From: Companilactobacillus bobalius
GTDB lineage: Bacteria > Bacillota > Bacilli > Lactobacillales > Lactobacillaceae
Direction of reading: 5' to 3'
Length of the DNA: 64,000 nucleotides
Assembly (NCBI RefSeq): GCF_009764355.1
Contig: NZ_LNUA01000032.1
Span: forward strand, 620,001-684,000
In this document: one piece after another, positions 45,669 to 55,251 of the stretch
Layout: each line of letters opens with the position of its first letter
How positions within the stretch are numbered: the first letter of the stretch is position 1
The notes under the pieces: model-generated
Told to the model about the DNA's origin: nothing
Databases searched by the model: none
The model's input: only the letters and a program-made list of their open reading frames with translations
Program-made: the position numbers and the translations under genes

Positions 45669-46572
45669 TCTTAATCCCTCCTATCAAATTTGTATAATAA
45701 TCCTCTAATGATTTTTCCTCTTTAGTTAAACTGATAACTGAGATACCATTTTCAACTAATTCTCGATTCAATTTAGAAGAATCAATCCCTAATGAATGGA
45801 TCAAGATATTTTTATCGTCAACTACCGTGAATTTTTCCATAAACTTTTGATCAATCACTTGTGCTGCTTTTGAAACATCATCGACTGTCAAAACAAGACC
45901 AGATTGATTAGCCTTATCCAACTCCTCTTTGGTAATTTCTTTAATCAATTGTCCATTATAGATAAAGCCGAATCGTGTCGACACTTGATACAACTCTGTC
46001 AAAATATGACTGGAAATTAAAATGGTGATTTGTTTTTCCTGATTTAATTTCTTTAATAATTTTCTAAATTCAATAATTCCTGATGGATCAAGTCCATTGA
46101 TTGGCTCGTCCAATATCAGTAGGTCTGGCTCAGGCAAAATAGCGATTGCCAACCCTAATCGCTGTCTTTGACCAAGTGACAAATTCTTAGCCTCCGTATG
46201 AACCTTTTCCGTCAAACCAACGCATTGCATTATTTCTGTAATCTTCTTAGAGTCATTGATACCACGCTGTATGGCAACTAATTTCAAATTTTCTTGAACT
46301 GTCAATTTGCCAAAAGCGGCTGGAGTCTCAATAACGGCTCCCACATGTTTAAGTGCTTGCTGATTATTTTTTTGATCAAATAGCTTAATTTCACCAACTT
46401 TGAGTGGCGATAATTGTGTGATCAAACGCATAATAGTGGTTTTTCCGGCACCATTGGAACCAATCAGACCGTAAATATCACCTTTTTGTAAACTGAAACT
46501 CACATTGTCGATGGCTTTATAACGGCCAAATGACTTGCTGATATTATTCACTGATAGAATTGTTTTCATCAT
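45646..46572 (-). CDS. ABC transporter ATP-binding protein, BcrA type
   Basis: 308 residues. Walker A GSNGAGKTT, signature LSLGQRQRLG, Walker B LLILDEPINGLDP, H-loop SSHIL, and the BcrA-like C-terminal tail of about 90 residues. GGAGGG before the ATG. Divergent from the response regulator at 46715 across 142 bases, the classic layout of peptide-antibiotic sensing and export modules. Confidence 0.9.
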   Translation of the reverse strand: MMKTILSVNNISKSFGRYKAIDNVSFSLQKGDIYGLIGSNGAGKTTIMRLITQLSPLKVGEIKLFDQKNNQQALKHVGAVIETPAAFGKLTVQENLKLVAIQRGINDSKKITEIMQCVGLTEKVHTEAKNLSLGQRQRLGLAIAILPEPDLLILDEPINGLDPSGIIEFRKLLKKLNQEKQITILISSHILTELYQVSTRFGFIYNGQLIKEITKEELDKANQSGLVLTVDDVSKAAQVIDQKFMEKFTVVDDKNILIHSLGIDSSKLNRELVENGISVISLTKEEKSLEDYYTNLIGGIKNAQSIKN

Positions 46573-46714
46573 AACAATCCCTCCCCTTCAATTAATATAG
46601 TAAAAAACGTTACTTAATTTGAGATATAAATAAACCTTAATTAATTATTAATTCTAAAGAAACCAACTTTTTTATACGATAAAATTAAGTTAACAAACAA
46701 TTAGGGGTTAAAGT

Positions 46715-47386
46715 ATGCATTCAAAAATATTAATAATTGAGGATAATGAAGATATTCAGGCGCTTCTATTCGATGTTCTTTCAAATGATTATTTAATTTA
46801 TAAAGCCCTTGACGGTGTCAGTGGCATCAATGAATTCAAAAACGTTCAACCAGATTTGATTATTTTGGATTTAATGTTGCCACAGATCAATGGCGAAAGT
46901 GTTTTAAAAGTCATTCGTAATCAATCACAAATTCCCATTATTGTCTTGACTGCCATTCAAAGTAAAGAAAAAACCGTCGCTTTACTTAACGACGGCGCTA
47001 ATGATTATTTGACTAAACCATTTGATATTGCTGAATTGCAAGCTCGTATTTCTGTACAATTACGAAATCAGACTCAACCTGACGACAATCATTTATTATC
47101 CTATGACAATATTACTTTGAATGACCAAACTCATGAGGTTACTGCCAATAACCAACCACTGGTGTTATCCAAAAAAGAATTCAATTTACTACAAATTCTC
47201 TTGGCCCATCCCCATCAAGTCTATGAAAAAAGTCAACTATTTCAAATGGTTTGGCATGAAGAATACTTTGAAAGTTCCGACAACACTTTAAATGTTCATA
47301 TTAGCAATTTACGTCATAAATTAACCGAGGCCACTGGTAACAATTATATTGTTTCTATCTGGGGCATCGGCATTCGTTTGGTCTGA
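46715..47386 (+). CDS. OmpR-family response regulator
   Basis: 223 residues. Receiver with acidic pair EDNED, phosphoacceptor Asp in LIILDLMLP, Thr in VLTAIQS, Lys in YLTKPFD. Winged helix C-terminal (KEFNLLQILLAHPHQVYEK, LNVHISNLRHKL). Likely activates the divergent ABC exporter in response to its antibiotic substrate. Kinase follows 13 bases on. Confidence 0.9.
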   Translation: MHSKILIIEDNEDIQALLFDVLSNDYLIYKALDGVSGINEFKNVQPDLIILDLMLPQINGESVLKVIRNQSQIPIIVLTAIQSKEKTVALLNDGANDYLTKPFDIAELQARISVQLRNQTQPDDNHLLSYDNITLNDQTHEVTANNQPLVLSKKEFNLLQILLAHPHQVYEKSQLFQMVWHEEYFESSDNTLNVHISNLRHKLTEATGNNYIVSIWGIGIRLV

Positions 47387-47399
47387 GGAGGATTCCTTA

Positions 47400-48293
47400 A
47401 TGATTATATTTTTAACAATTATCTGCTTCATTCTAATTTTGGTTCTTAGTCTTATTTTGCACGATATCAAACGAATTACTAAAGATTTAAACTATATCAA
47501 TAAAAATGGCACTAATGGTGAAGTCACAACTGGAACTAGTTTGCCTATTATTAAAGAATTAGCTCAAGCTTGTAATTTCAATCTTAACGAGACTCATCAA
47601 CTTAAGGAAAACCAAGCAATTCAAAATAGACAATTCAATCAAATGCTGACTAATTTGACTCATGATATCAAAACACCGCTAACTGTTTCAATTGGCTACG
47701 TCCAGCTATTAACACAACAGAGCACTGGAAAAAATCAACGTGATCTAGTTCGAGTTCAGAACAACCTCGACTCAGTTAACTACTACCTACACTACTTAAT
47801 GGATTTCAATTTGATTCGAGAGAAGAGCAAAAACCTCAATGTCACTCAATTTAATTTGTCCGATACTTTACAAAAAGAGTTGTTCAACTATTACGACCAA
47901 CTCACCGCCAAACAAATCAACGCGCAAATAGAAATTGCCCCTAAAGTTATTGTGAATAGTGATGAGATGATGTTCAAACGTATTTTTCAAAATCTTATCG
48001 GTAATATTTTGAAATACGCCTCAAACAACATGGCTATTACTTTAAAAAATGAAGATGGTATCATTCAACTTTCATTTGAAAATCAAACCAACGAAAACAT
48101 TCACGATAGTAATCAATTGCTCAATCGTTTTTACACGGCTGACAATTCTCGTACCAATCACAGTGTTGGTCTAGGATTGAGTATTGTGCAATCCCTTGTT
48201 ACAACGCTTGGCGGTAGAGTCAATCTGGAAACGAATCATAACAATTTCAAAATCACTCTAATTTTTAAACATTTACAAACACAAAAAAACTAG
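47400..48293 (+). CDS. Sensor histidine kinase
   Basis: 297 residues from ATG at 47400 (GAGGAG site upstream). Only one clear N-terminal helix (about 2-21) and almost no extracytoplasmic loop, as in intramembrane-sensing kinases that depend on their ABC partner. His box LTHDIKTPLTV, N box FQNLIGNILKYAS, G box SVGLGLSIVQSL. Works with the OmpR protein encoded before it. Confidence 0.9.
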   Translation: MIIFLTIICFILILVLSLILHDIKRITKDLNYINKNGTNGEVTTGTSLPIIKELAQACNFNLNETHQLKENQAIQNRQFNQMLTNLTHDIKTPLTVSIGYVQLLTQQSTGKNQRDLVRVQNNLDSVNYYLHYLMDFNLIREKSKNLNVTQFNLSDTLQKELFNYYDQLTAKQINAQIEIAPKVIVNSDEMMFKRIFQNLIGNILKYASNNMAITLKNEDGIIQLSFENQTNENIHDSNQLLNRFYTADNSRTNHSVGLGLSIVQSLVTTLGGRVNLETNHNNFKITLIFKHLQTQKN

Positions 48294-48322
48294 GTAATTC
48301 TATATTAGATTTGCCTAGCTTT
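48287..48322. terminator. Bidirectional terminator
   Basis: Stem CTAGGTAA/TTGCCTAG (one G-U) flanked by A-run and T-run, between converging genes. Confidence 0.65.
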
Positions 48323-48337
48323 TATTATGAAGTCATT

Positions 48338-48643
48338 TTAAATATAACCATAACTCTTTAATATATCAGCGGATGTTTTATCAGCCGGTTTGTAGCCTTG
48401 ATTTACCATGTCTTTCACGTAAAGACGATTGTAAAAGAACGCAAAGACAAGTGTCACTAGAAATGCTCCACCACCCCAAGTGAATGAACCAAATAATATT
48501 TCCGCCAGAACCAAGATGGCAGCCCATTTGAAATCAGAGCGAAATACTGGTGTCCAAAAGCCGAAAAACATTTCAGTCCAAGAAAAGCCTACTTTGACGG
48601 TTAACTGTTTTTGACTGCTCTCATTTATTAAATTAGCAAACAT
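48338..48643 (-). CDS. DUF2628-like small membrane protein
   Basis: 101 residues with the pattern FSWTEMFFGFWTPVFRSDFK followed by two helices and FFYNRLYVKDMVNQGYKPA, typical of the HrgC/DUF2628 group. Function unknown. GGAGGG before the ATG. Confidence 0.7.
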   Translation of the reverse strand: MFANLINESSQKQLTVKVGFSWTEMFFGFWTPVFRSDFKWAAILVLAEILFGSFTWGGGAFLVTLVFAFFYNRLYVKDMVNQGYKPADKTSADILKSYGYI

Positions 48644-48661
48644 AGCTTTCCCTCCATCACT

Positions 48662-49627
48662 TTATAGTCCATTGACAATATACTTAATTGGTTGCTTTGA
48701 AACAGCCGCAATAACATTTTCAGCAACAATTGTTGCCATAGCATCACGTGCTTCAACAGTAGCATTGCCTAAGTGTGGTGTGAGTAAGACATTTTGCATC
48801 TGTTTCAATTCATCAGATACTTCTGGTTCATGTTCGTAAACATCTAAAGCTGCACCAGCAATAACGTGTTCCTTCAATGCTTTCGTCAGAGCCACTTCAT
48901 CGATAATGGGGCCACGAGCAGCATTGATCAAAACTGCACTGGATTTCATTTGAGCGAATTCCTTAGCACCTAATAGATGTTTGGTATGTCCATTGAGTGG
49001 TAAATGTAATGTCACGATATCGGACTTTTCTAGAAGTTCAGCTTGAGATACAAATTTGGCTCCTAACTCAACTTCACGACTAACTGGAAGACGATGATGT
49101 TGAGTATAAAGAATTGGCATATCAAACGCATGCATCCTTTTAGCAACGGCTTGTCCAATTTGACCTAATCCGATGATTCCTAAGGTCTTACCTTGTAATT
49201 CATGGCCTAAGAAAAATAGTGGTGCCCACCCATTGAAGCCAGTGGTCCTCATCAAATGATCACCTTCAGCGATACGATGCATCAAACTGATAATTAAACC
49301 AGTAGTAGATTCGGCCGTTGAAACAGTTGAAACAATTGGCGTATTGGTTACTGGTATACCTAACTCCTTCGCATACGCTGTATCGATATTATTCGTTCCG
49401 GCACCAAAATTAGCAATTAACTTTAACTTAGGAGCGTGATCTAACACATCTCGATCGACTGGCGTTGACAGTGGTGTAATCAAAAAATCACTATCAGCCA
49501 CATGTTGCTTTAAAGTTGTTGCACCAATTAGCTTGTCATCAGTGTACATATCAATTGTTAAGTCAGTTGCTTTTAGTAAGGCCGCTGCTTTATCTGGAAT
49601 TTTGCCAGCAATAAAAACTTTTGCCAT
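48662..49627 (-). CDS. D-2-hydroxyacid dehydrogenase
   Basis: 321 residues. NAD loop GLGQIGQAVAKRM at about 150, catalytic Arg in LINAARGPIIDE, Glu in YEHEPEV and His in TPHLGNAT. Related to glyoxylate/hydroxypyruvate reductases and phosphoglycerate dehydrogenase without the ACT domain. GGAGG before the ATG. Acts in the cytoplasm on a 2-ketoacid; the exact substrate is unclear. Confidence 0.9.
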   Translation of the reverse strand: MAKVFIAGKIPDKAAALLKATDLTIDMYTDDKLIGATTLKQHVADSDFLITPLSTPVDRDVLDHAPKLKLIANFGAGTNNIDTAYAKELGIPVTNTPIVSTVSTAESTTGLIISLMHRIAEGDHLMRTTGFNGWAPLFFLGHELQGKTLGIIGLGQIGQAVAKRMHAFDMPILYTQHHRLPVSREVELGAKFVSQAELLEKSDIVTLHLPLNGHTKHLLGAKEFAQMKSSAVLINAARGPIIDEVALTKALKEHVIAGAALDVYEHEPEVSDELKQMQNVLLTPHLGNATVEARDAMATIVAENVIAAVSKQPIKYIVNGL

Positions 49628-49712
49628 TATTGAACCTCCATCATATAAATAACTCTTTATTTTAGTATGATATATGATAATTTCTCTGACAAGTTTTTAA
49701 TACCGAACAAGT

Positions 49713-50600
49713 CTATTTAACCAAATATTTCTTAAAGAATGCCATTTCATCGTCATTAGCTTGTTTAGCAATTGCATCTTTTTGATTGATCAAGAAGACG
49801 TGTTCACGTGGATTCTTTTCATCACCGTACATTCTGAAAACATGTGGAACTTTTTTGGCCGTCAAGAAGCCGTCGAATTTAACAGAATTATTGCGGATAA
49901 AGTCGTTATTAGCGGTACAGATATATGTTGGTAAAAAGTTATCTTGAATGTACTCTTCCGTATTCAGTTGATCATGTTTACTTTTCAATAATTCATCGGT
50001 AAAGTAAGCCTGTGTTACATTTCTAACTGTATCCGGATCAAACATAAAATTAGCAGAACTATTTAAAGCCACAGCACGGAAATGCAGATCAGTTAATTCA
50101 TAGTTGAACATTTGACGATATTTTTCGTTGGTCAAAATAGTAGTATACTGTTCAGCCATTTGTCCACCGGCACTATCACCTACTAAGAAAACATTATTGG
50201 TATCAAGACCATATTCAGCTGCGTGATCGGCTACCCAATGAATATAGCGGTTGACATCATCCAATTCTTCTGGAAAAACTACGTCTGGGGCCAAACGATA
50301 ATTAGGATTTACGAACGCGAATCCTCGTTGTGCCCAATTCAATCCATAAAATTGATAGGTTTCCTTAGTACCATAACACCAGCCACCACCGTGGATATTT
50401 ATAATAGTAGGAATTGGTCCTTCAACATTTTCTGGTAAGTAAAGGTCTAACAAATTCCACTTTGGATCTGATCCATAAGCTATATCGTCAACACGTTTAA
50501 CACCTTCAACTTCAGTTGGAAGTCCTTCATCACGTTTGTCGTCGTTAGCCTTAGCTCCTTTTCTAAAATCCATTATTGCATCAATTATTTTTTGTCCCAT
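49713..50600 (-). CDS. Alpha/beta hydrolase, acetyl-esterase type
   Basis: 295 residues. Oxyanion-hole motif HGGGW at about 70-74 and nucleophile Ser in GDSAGGQ, followed by the acid and His (REHVF) near the C-terminus. This is the hormone-sensitive-lipase-like esterase group. Cytoplasmic, no signal. GGGGGC upstream of ATG. Confidence 0.85.
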   Translation of the reverse strand: MGQKIIDAIMDFRKGAKANDDKRDEGLPTEVEGVKRVDDIAYGSDPKWNLLDLYLPENVEGPIPTIINIHGGGWCYGTKETYQFYGLNWAQRGFAFVNPNYRLAPDVVFPEELDDVNRYIHWVADHAAEYGLDTNNVFLVGDSAGGQMAEQYTTILTNEKYRQMFNYELTDLHFRAVALNSSANFMFDPDTVRNVTQAYFTDELLKSKHDQLNTEEYIQDNFLPTYICTANNDFIRNNSVKFDGFLTAKKVPHVFRMYGDEKNPREHVFLINQKDAIAKQANDDEMAFFKKYLVK

Positions 50601-50636
50601 TTTGTAAGCGCCCCCATATACTTAAAATTTTAGCAT

Positions 50637-50687
50637 AAAAAAACAATTAATAGATTAATTCTGTCGATATTAACCTATTAATTGTTT
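50637..50687 (-). terminator. Terminator of the VanZ gene
   Basis: Arms AAACAATTAATAG/CTATTAATTGTTT, 13 bp, at 50641-50653 and 50675-50687. The minus-strand T-run is at the outer side; the VanZ stop overlaps the right arm. Confidence 0.6.
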
Positions 50688-51196
50688 TATTTAGTTGCAA
50701 CAACTGTCTTCCTATTAGTGATATATTCGTAGACCACCATCAAGATGGCACCAACGACGATACCTAAAGCGTTCGCTAAAACATCATTGATATCACTAGT
50801 CCGATTGATCAGGAATATATGTGATAAGTAATACTGGGACGTTTCAATTCCACCACCAATCATAAACCCAGTGAAGGCCATTGAAAGTATCGATACATGT
50901 GGGAAAAATTTTCTAATTAAGAATCCCAATGGCACCGTCAAAATAATATTTTCCGCAAAACCGATATCAATTATATCAAGTTGATGCAGATTTACCCGTC
51001 CAGTTCCCGCTGACATCACATAAACCGATGTTCCATCGAACGAAATTGGCGTAAAGAGAATCATCCCTAGAAAAGTTAAATAAACTAAACTTATTAGATA
51101 GAAATGACGCTTCTCGAATTCCTTAATATTATGATTGATGATTAAACCACTGATTATCGAAATAGTTAATATTATTAGTAAAGGTATAAAACGCAT
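50687..51196 (-). CDS. VanZ-like membrane protein
   Basis: 169 residues from the ATG at 51196 (GGGAG eight bases before). Four helices; the VanZ family core GRVNLHQLDIID, NIILTVPLGFLI and LINRTSDINDVLANALG is complete. Related proteins modulate teicoplanin susceptibility, though most have no known role. A broken relative lies at 58941-59432. Confidence 0.8.
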   Translation of the reverse strand: MRFIPLLIILTISIISGLIINHNIKEFEKRHFYLISLVYLTFLGMILFTPISFDGTSVYVMSAGTGRVNLHQLDIIDIGFAENIILTVPLGFLIRKFFPHVSILSMAFTGFMIGGGIETSQYYLSHIFLINRTSDINDVLANALGIVVGAILMVVYEYITNRKTVVATK

Positions 51197-51344
51197 AACC
51201 AACACTCCCTTCATAATTTGTCCATTTGCTAATTGATACTTATACTTTAAAACTTGTTTATTTAAGCAAACTTAAAATTGATTGACGAAATTATGAAGTT
51301 ATTGTGTTTTTTGTTTATTTCTAATTTAATCAGAATAGTTATTT

Positions 51345-52067
51345 TTAAATATTTCCACCAAAAACCGATTCAGTTTCCATACCCCAAAATTCTGGTAATT
51401 TATAAGTATATGCATACTCTAGAATAGAACTATCCACGGTAGGTAAATAAGTTAATCTTTCCTGATATACGTATAAATTATTTGTCCTATTAAAATAATT
51501 TAAAATATTGGAATCTTTCACTTTACTAATAGTTGTTTTTTGAGTATACGGCAACTTATAGGGATCAAGACCAACATCTTCCTTAATTCTGCTATAAACA
51601 GAGTCAAAGTTACTATCATCATCTAATTTGTTCTTATCAATATAATCCAAGCGAATATTACTTACAGAATATTGAGATGTTTTTTCTCCAATACATCTTA
51701 TCCTTGTTACTTTTAAATACTTGTCGCTTGAATGAAGCCCCATTTTTTTTAATACTGTCTTGTCATCTTTGATTTCAACATTTAAAACCTTAACTCCTTC
51801 TGAATGACCATTAGACATATTTAGATCAGTGTAAAGGACGACACTTTTATGATTTTCCTTGGCAACAAAAGTACCCTTCCCTTTGATTCTAGTAACTTTA
51901 TTTTGTTGTTGTAAAACATTTAATACTTTTACGGCCGTGGTTGAGCTTACATTAAATCGGCTACAAATTTCAGATTCACTATAAAATTTGTCTCCCTGAT
52001 GTAATTTTCCACCACCTAATTCTTCGTTTAAGACATCTATTATTTCTTTATACTTAGGTACTGACAT
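51345..52067 (-). CDS. GntR-family regulator (UTRA type)
   Basis: 240 residues. Winged helix 1-75 (YKEIIDVLNEELGGGKLHQGD, EICSRFNVSSTTAVKVLNVL, KGKGTFV) and a UTRA ligand domain. Starts 17 bases after the fucosidase gene. By comparison with the L. casei alf locus, it would repress the fucosyl-sugar genes; three AACACATTA sites near 53364-53505 are candidate operators. Confidence 0.85.
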   Translation of the reverse strand: MSVPKYKEIIDVLNEELGGGKLHQGDKFYSESEICSRFNVSSTTAVKVLNVLQQQNKVTRIKGKGTFVAKENHKSVVLYTDLNMSNGHSEGVKVLNVEIKDDKTVLKKMGLHSSDKYLKVTRIRCIGEKTSQYSVSNIRLDYIDKNKLDDDSNFDSVYSRIKEDVGLDPYKLPYTQKTTISKVKDSNILNYFNRTNNLYVYQERLTYLPTVDSSILEYAYTYKLPEFWGMETESVFGGNI

Positions 52068-52084
52068 TTACCGAGATTTTCTCC

Positions 52085-53329
52085 TTAATTTTCAAAGTCA
52101 ACCTTGGCAACACGGACTATCAAATCAGTCCCATACCTGAAACCGGTTGCGTTAACAGTAAGCATATCATTATTTTGCAAAAATTTTAATTGTTCATTGT
52201 TATCCAACCAGGTTATTTTCTTTACCTTCTTATCAATTCCAACGAATGAGCGTGGATTTGTACCTTCACCACCCAAAACTACATTACTATTTCCAGTGAC
52301 CTTAATATCATAAATAAATAAATAATCGCTTTTACCATCACTTAATACAAAATCCCTTAGTCCTTCCGCGGCTTTTATTTGCGTTGGTTTTGCACTATAA
52401 ATGGCTTGACCATAAAACTTCATCCAAAGACCAATCATTTTCATATATTCCTGAGATATAATCGGAATTTCCCCGGTACCTGTAAGACCTATATTCACTA
52501 ATACGTTTGCACCAACTTTTTTCCCATGACAAATGGTTTCAATCACTTCCCCTGGAGATTTATAATCAATATCATTAGCAGCGATACCCCAGTGTTTGTT
52601 TAAAGTAATTGACATTTCTCCTGCAACATATTTTTGGCCTTTTTCTCCATGATTAATTGTGTCAGGAATTCCACGCTCATAAGTCACAGCATCAATTTCT
52701 GGATTAATGACTTTCCCCATATTCTTTAATCCAGTGTTATTGATAATAATCGCTTCTGGTTGATATTTACGAATAGTTCCATACAATTCATCAAGATGCC
52801 AATCGGCATCTTTTTTATTCCAATTACCATCAAACCAAAGACCACCAATCTTGCCATAATTTTTGCATAATAACTCTACTGATCTTTGTAAATACTTTAA
52901 ATATTTATTGAAGTCATCTTTATACAAGGGGTTATGCCAATCATAGGATGCCATGTAAAAAAATGGACTAATATCGTATTTATGACAGGCATCAACATAT
53001 TCTTTGATTAAATCTCTTTTTGCTGGACTATGCATTACATCAAAATCACTTAACCCTTTTGTATCATAAAGGAAAAATCCTTCGTGGTGCTTTGTAGTCA
53101 AAACAATGTACTTAGCACCCATATTTTTAGCTTTTTTAACAATTGACTCCGCATTAAAATCTTTTGCAGTAAATGTATTTATTAATTCTTCATATTTTCT
53201 TTGATCAATGTCATGGATGAATTCTGTCCATTCTCCTTGTTCCATTTGAGAATAAAGCCCCCAATGAATAAACAGTCCAAGTCCCATATGTTCATAATTT
53301 TTAATTCTCTCTACAGGCATACTCATCAT
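52085..53329 (-). CDS. GH29 alpha-L-fucosidase
   Basis: 414 residues. GH29 hallmarks: FIHWGLYSQ at 19-27, TKHHEGF, nucleophile Asp in GGLWFDGNWNKK, and NVLVNIGLTGTGEI. No signal peptide: an intracellular enzyme, consistent with hydrolysing a fucosylated disaccharide taken up through the divergent PTS. Architecture (fucosidase, GntR, man-type PTS) matches the fucosyl-GlcNAc locus described in Lacticaseibacillus casei. AAAGGAG before the ATG. Confidence 0.9.
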   Translation of the reverse strand: MMSMPVERIKNYEHMGLGLFIHWGLYSQMEQGEWTEFIHDIDQRKYEELINTFTAKDFNAESIVKKAKNMGAKYIVLTTKHHEGFFLYDTKGLSDFDVMHSPAKRDLIKEYVDACHKYDISPFFYMASYDWHNPLYKDDFNKYLKYLQRSVELLCKNYGKIGGLWFDGNWNKKDADWHLDELYGTIRKYQPEAIIINNTGLKNMGKVINPEIDAVTYERGIPDTINHGEKGQKYVAGEMSITLNKHWGIAANDIDYKSPGEVIETICHGKKVGANVLVNIGLTGTGEIPIISQEYMKMIGLWMKFYGQAIYSAKPTQIKAAEGLRDFVLSDGKSDYLFIYDIKVTGNSNVVLGGEGTNPRSFVGIDKKVKKITWLDNNEQLKFLQNNDMLTVNATGFRYGTDLIVRVAKVDFEN

Positions 53330-53363
53330 TACAAACTCCTTTTTGGATATTTGCCATTAGGAT

Positions 53364-53505
53364 AACACATTAGGTTACATTTTTTCAAATGACACTTTTA
53401 CAATGATAATCATTGATACATAGGGATTAATTGTATTTTTAAAATGTAATTGTATTCGCTTACTTAATGTGTTAAGCTGATTTTAAAATTAAGTTAACAC
53501 ATTAA
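53364..53505. promoter_or_regulatory. Three copies of an AACACATTA operator between fucosidase and PTS
   Basis: AACACATTA at 53364-53372, the palindromes TTAATGTGTTAA at 53464-53475 and TTAACACATTAA at 53494-53505 (each a reversed copy of the other). The first lies next to the fucosidase start and the other two around the PTS promoter, so one repressor (the GntR protein) could control both. Confidence 0.7.
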
Positions 53506-53526
53506 ATATGTCGGAGGTGAATCTTT

Positions 53527-54441
53527 ATGTATGTATTAGCTAGTCATGGTAATTATTCAAAAGAAACTCTGAGTAGCTGTGAAATGATTACTGGTAAGTT
53601 AAATGATTTCCAAATAGTATCTTTTAAAGATCCAATGGGAATTGATGATGTAGTAAAAAAATATCAAGGATTATATGAAAAAAATAATGATGATTTCTTC
53701 TACATCATTTGTGATATCAAAAGTGGAACACCAGCTAACTCCGCTTTAATTTTTAAAGGAACGCATAAAAAAGTTAGAGTATTCTCGGGACTTTCTTTTG
53801 GATTAGTTTTATCAATTGCAACAGGTACTCCTATTGAAAATGCTCTTGAAGAAAATAAAAAATTCTTGGTAGAAATCGATCCATCAGATCCACATAAAGC
53901 AACTACTAAGAAACAGATAGCAAGAAAAGAATCGCCTAAGAAGATGCCTGGTAAAGATCCAATTATCAATGTCAGAATTGACGCTCGATTGATACATGGT
54001 CAAGTCGCTACCATGTGGACAAGTAGTTTATCCGCTAGCCGAATTATGGTAATTGACGATAGTATTGTGAAAAGCAACGTTCAAAAAATGACTTTGAAAA
54101 CAGCTGTTCCAGGTGGTGTGCATTTAAGTATTTTAACTACTGATGGTGCAGCAAGACGGATAAAAGAAAATCAATACGCTGGACAAAGGGTATTCATCAT
54201 TGTTAGAAATCCTGCCGTGTTAAGTAAATTAACAGATGATGGAGTTAAGTTGAAAGAAATAAATGTTGGAAATATTTCAATGAAACAAGGTGCTCGACAA
54301 GTTGCTAAAAGTGTCGCCGTTACAGAGGAAGATGTAAAAACCTTTAACGATTTAAATAGTAAAGGAATCAATTTATATCATCAAATGGTGCCGAATGATA
54401 AAAAGCAAAATTTCATGACATTATTGGATAAAGGAGAATAA
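53527..54441 (+). CDS. PTS mannose-family EIIA-EIIB fusion
   Basis: 304 residues. EIIA domain 1-120: phosphorylated His in LASHGNYS (His8) and the tail GTPANSAL. EIIB domain 140-304: phosphorylated His in RIDARLIHGQVATMW, with VNVGN-like motif NVGNISMKQ. The two domains are joined by a Lys/Pro-rich linker (about 125-140). The enzyme passes phosphate from HPr to the sugar carried by EIIC/EIID encoded next. GGAGG before the ATG. Confidence 0.9.
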   Translation: MYVLASHGNYSKETLSSCEMITGKLNDFQIVSFKDPMGIDDVVKKYQGLYEKNNDDFFYIICDIKSGTPANSALIFKGTHKKVRVFSGLSFGLVLSIATGTPIENALEENKKFLVEIDPSDPHKATTKKQIARKESPKKMPGKDPIINVRIDARLIHGQVATMWTSSLSASRIMVIDDSIVKSNVQKMTLKTAVPGGVHLSILTTDGAARRIKENQYAGQRVFIIVRNPAVLSKLTDDGVKLKEINVGNISMKQGARQVAKSVAVTEEDVKTFNDLNSKGINLYHQMVPNDKKQNFMTLLDKGE

Positions 54442-54447
54442 ATTATT

Positions 54448-55251
54448 ATGAGTATTGCTTGGTGGCAAATATTATTACTGACTTGTTTATCATTTTGGAT
54501 GATTATCGATCAAATTACTGTTGGTATCTTATGTAATTATCCATTATTAATTGGATTTGTTTCGGGTATTATAATGGGCGACTTAAAAACTGGACTAGTT
54601 GTAGGTGCTACGCTTCAATTAATGGTCTTAGGAGTTGGTACTTATGGCGACATCATTTTCAGTAATTTCTTTTCCGGTGCCATCATTGGTACCGCCTACG
54701 CGGTTATGACAGGTAAAGGAGTCAACTTTGCCATTGGATTAGCCGTTCCTGTTGGACTATTAATGGTTCAGCTTGATGTGTTAGCAAGGTTCACAAATAC
54801 CTTCTTCTTACATAAAGTCGATAAATATATCGACAAAAATGACACAACAAATGTAGCAAAAAATATCATCTATGGTGTATTCCCTTGGGGACTATCTAGA
54901 TCAATCCCTGTGTTTGTTATGTTGATTGTTGGTAATAGCGTTGTAACTAAAATTGTTAATGCCATCCCTACTTGGCTATCAAATGGATTAAATGTAGCTG
55001 GTGGTATTCTACCAGTCGTCGGTATTGCCATTTTATTGAGATTTTTACCAACAAAGAAATTTATTTCTTACTTAATAATAGGCTTTATTGCAGCTTCATA
55101 TCTCAAAATTCCAATGCTTGGAGTTGCCCTTCTAGGTCTAGCCTTAGCTATTATGCATTACAAACAAGGTAATAATAGTAATAATTCAAACTCAGATAAT
55201 ACTACACGTGAGGGGGAAACTGAAAATGAACTCGGTGAATACGAAAACTAA
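54448..55251 (+). CDS. PTS mannose-family EIIC
   Basis: 267 residues, about seven helices; EII-Sor pattern with GIIMGDLKTGLVVGATLQLM early in the protein. Six bases after the EIIAB gene. Its C-terminal tail is Asn/Ser rich and runs past the start of the EIID gene. Confidence 0.9.
   Translation: MSIAWWQILLLTCLSFWMIIDQITVGILCNYPLLIGFVSGIIMGDLKTGLVVGATLQLMVLGVGTYGDIIFSNFFSGAIIGTAYAVMTGKGVNFAIGLAVPVGLLMVQLDVLARFTNTFFLHKVDKYIDKNDTTNVAKNIIYGVFPWGLSRSIPVFVMLIVGNSVVTKIVNAIPTWLSNGLNVAGGILPVVGIAILLRFLPTKKFISYLIIGFIAASYLKIPMLGVALLGLALAIMHYKQGNNSNNSNSDNTTREGETENELGEYEN

Noticed and set aside
53700..53969. Minus-strand ORF inside the PTS EIIAB gene
   Set aside because: Antisense to a phosphotransferase domain with clear motifs; no independent signal.
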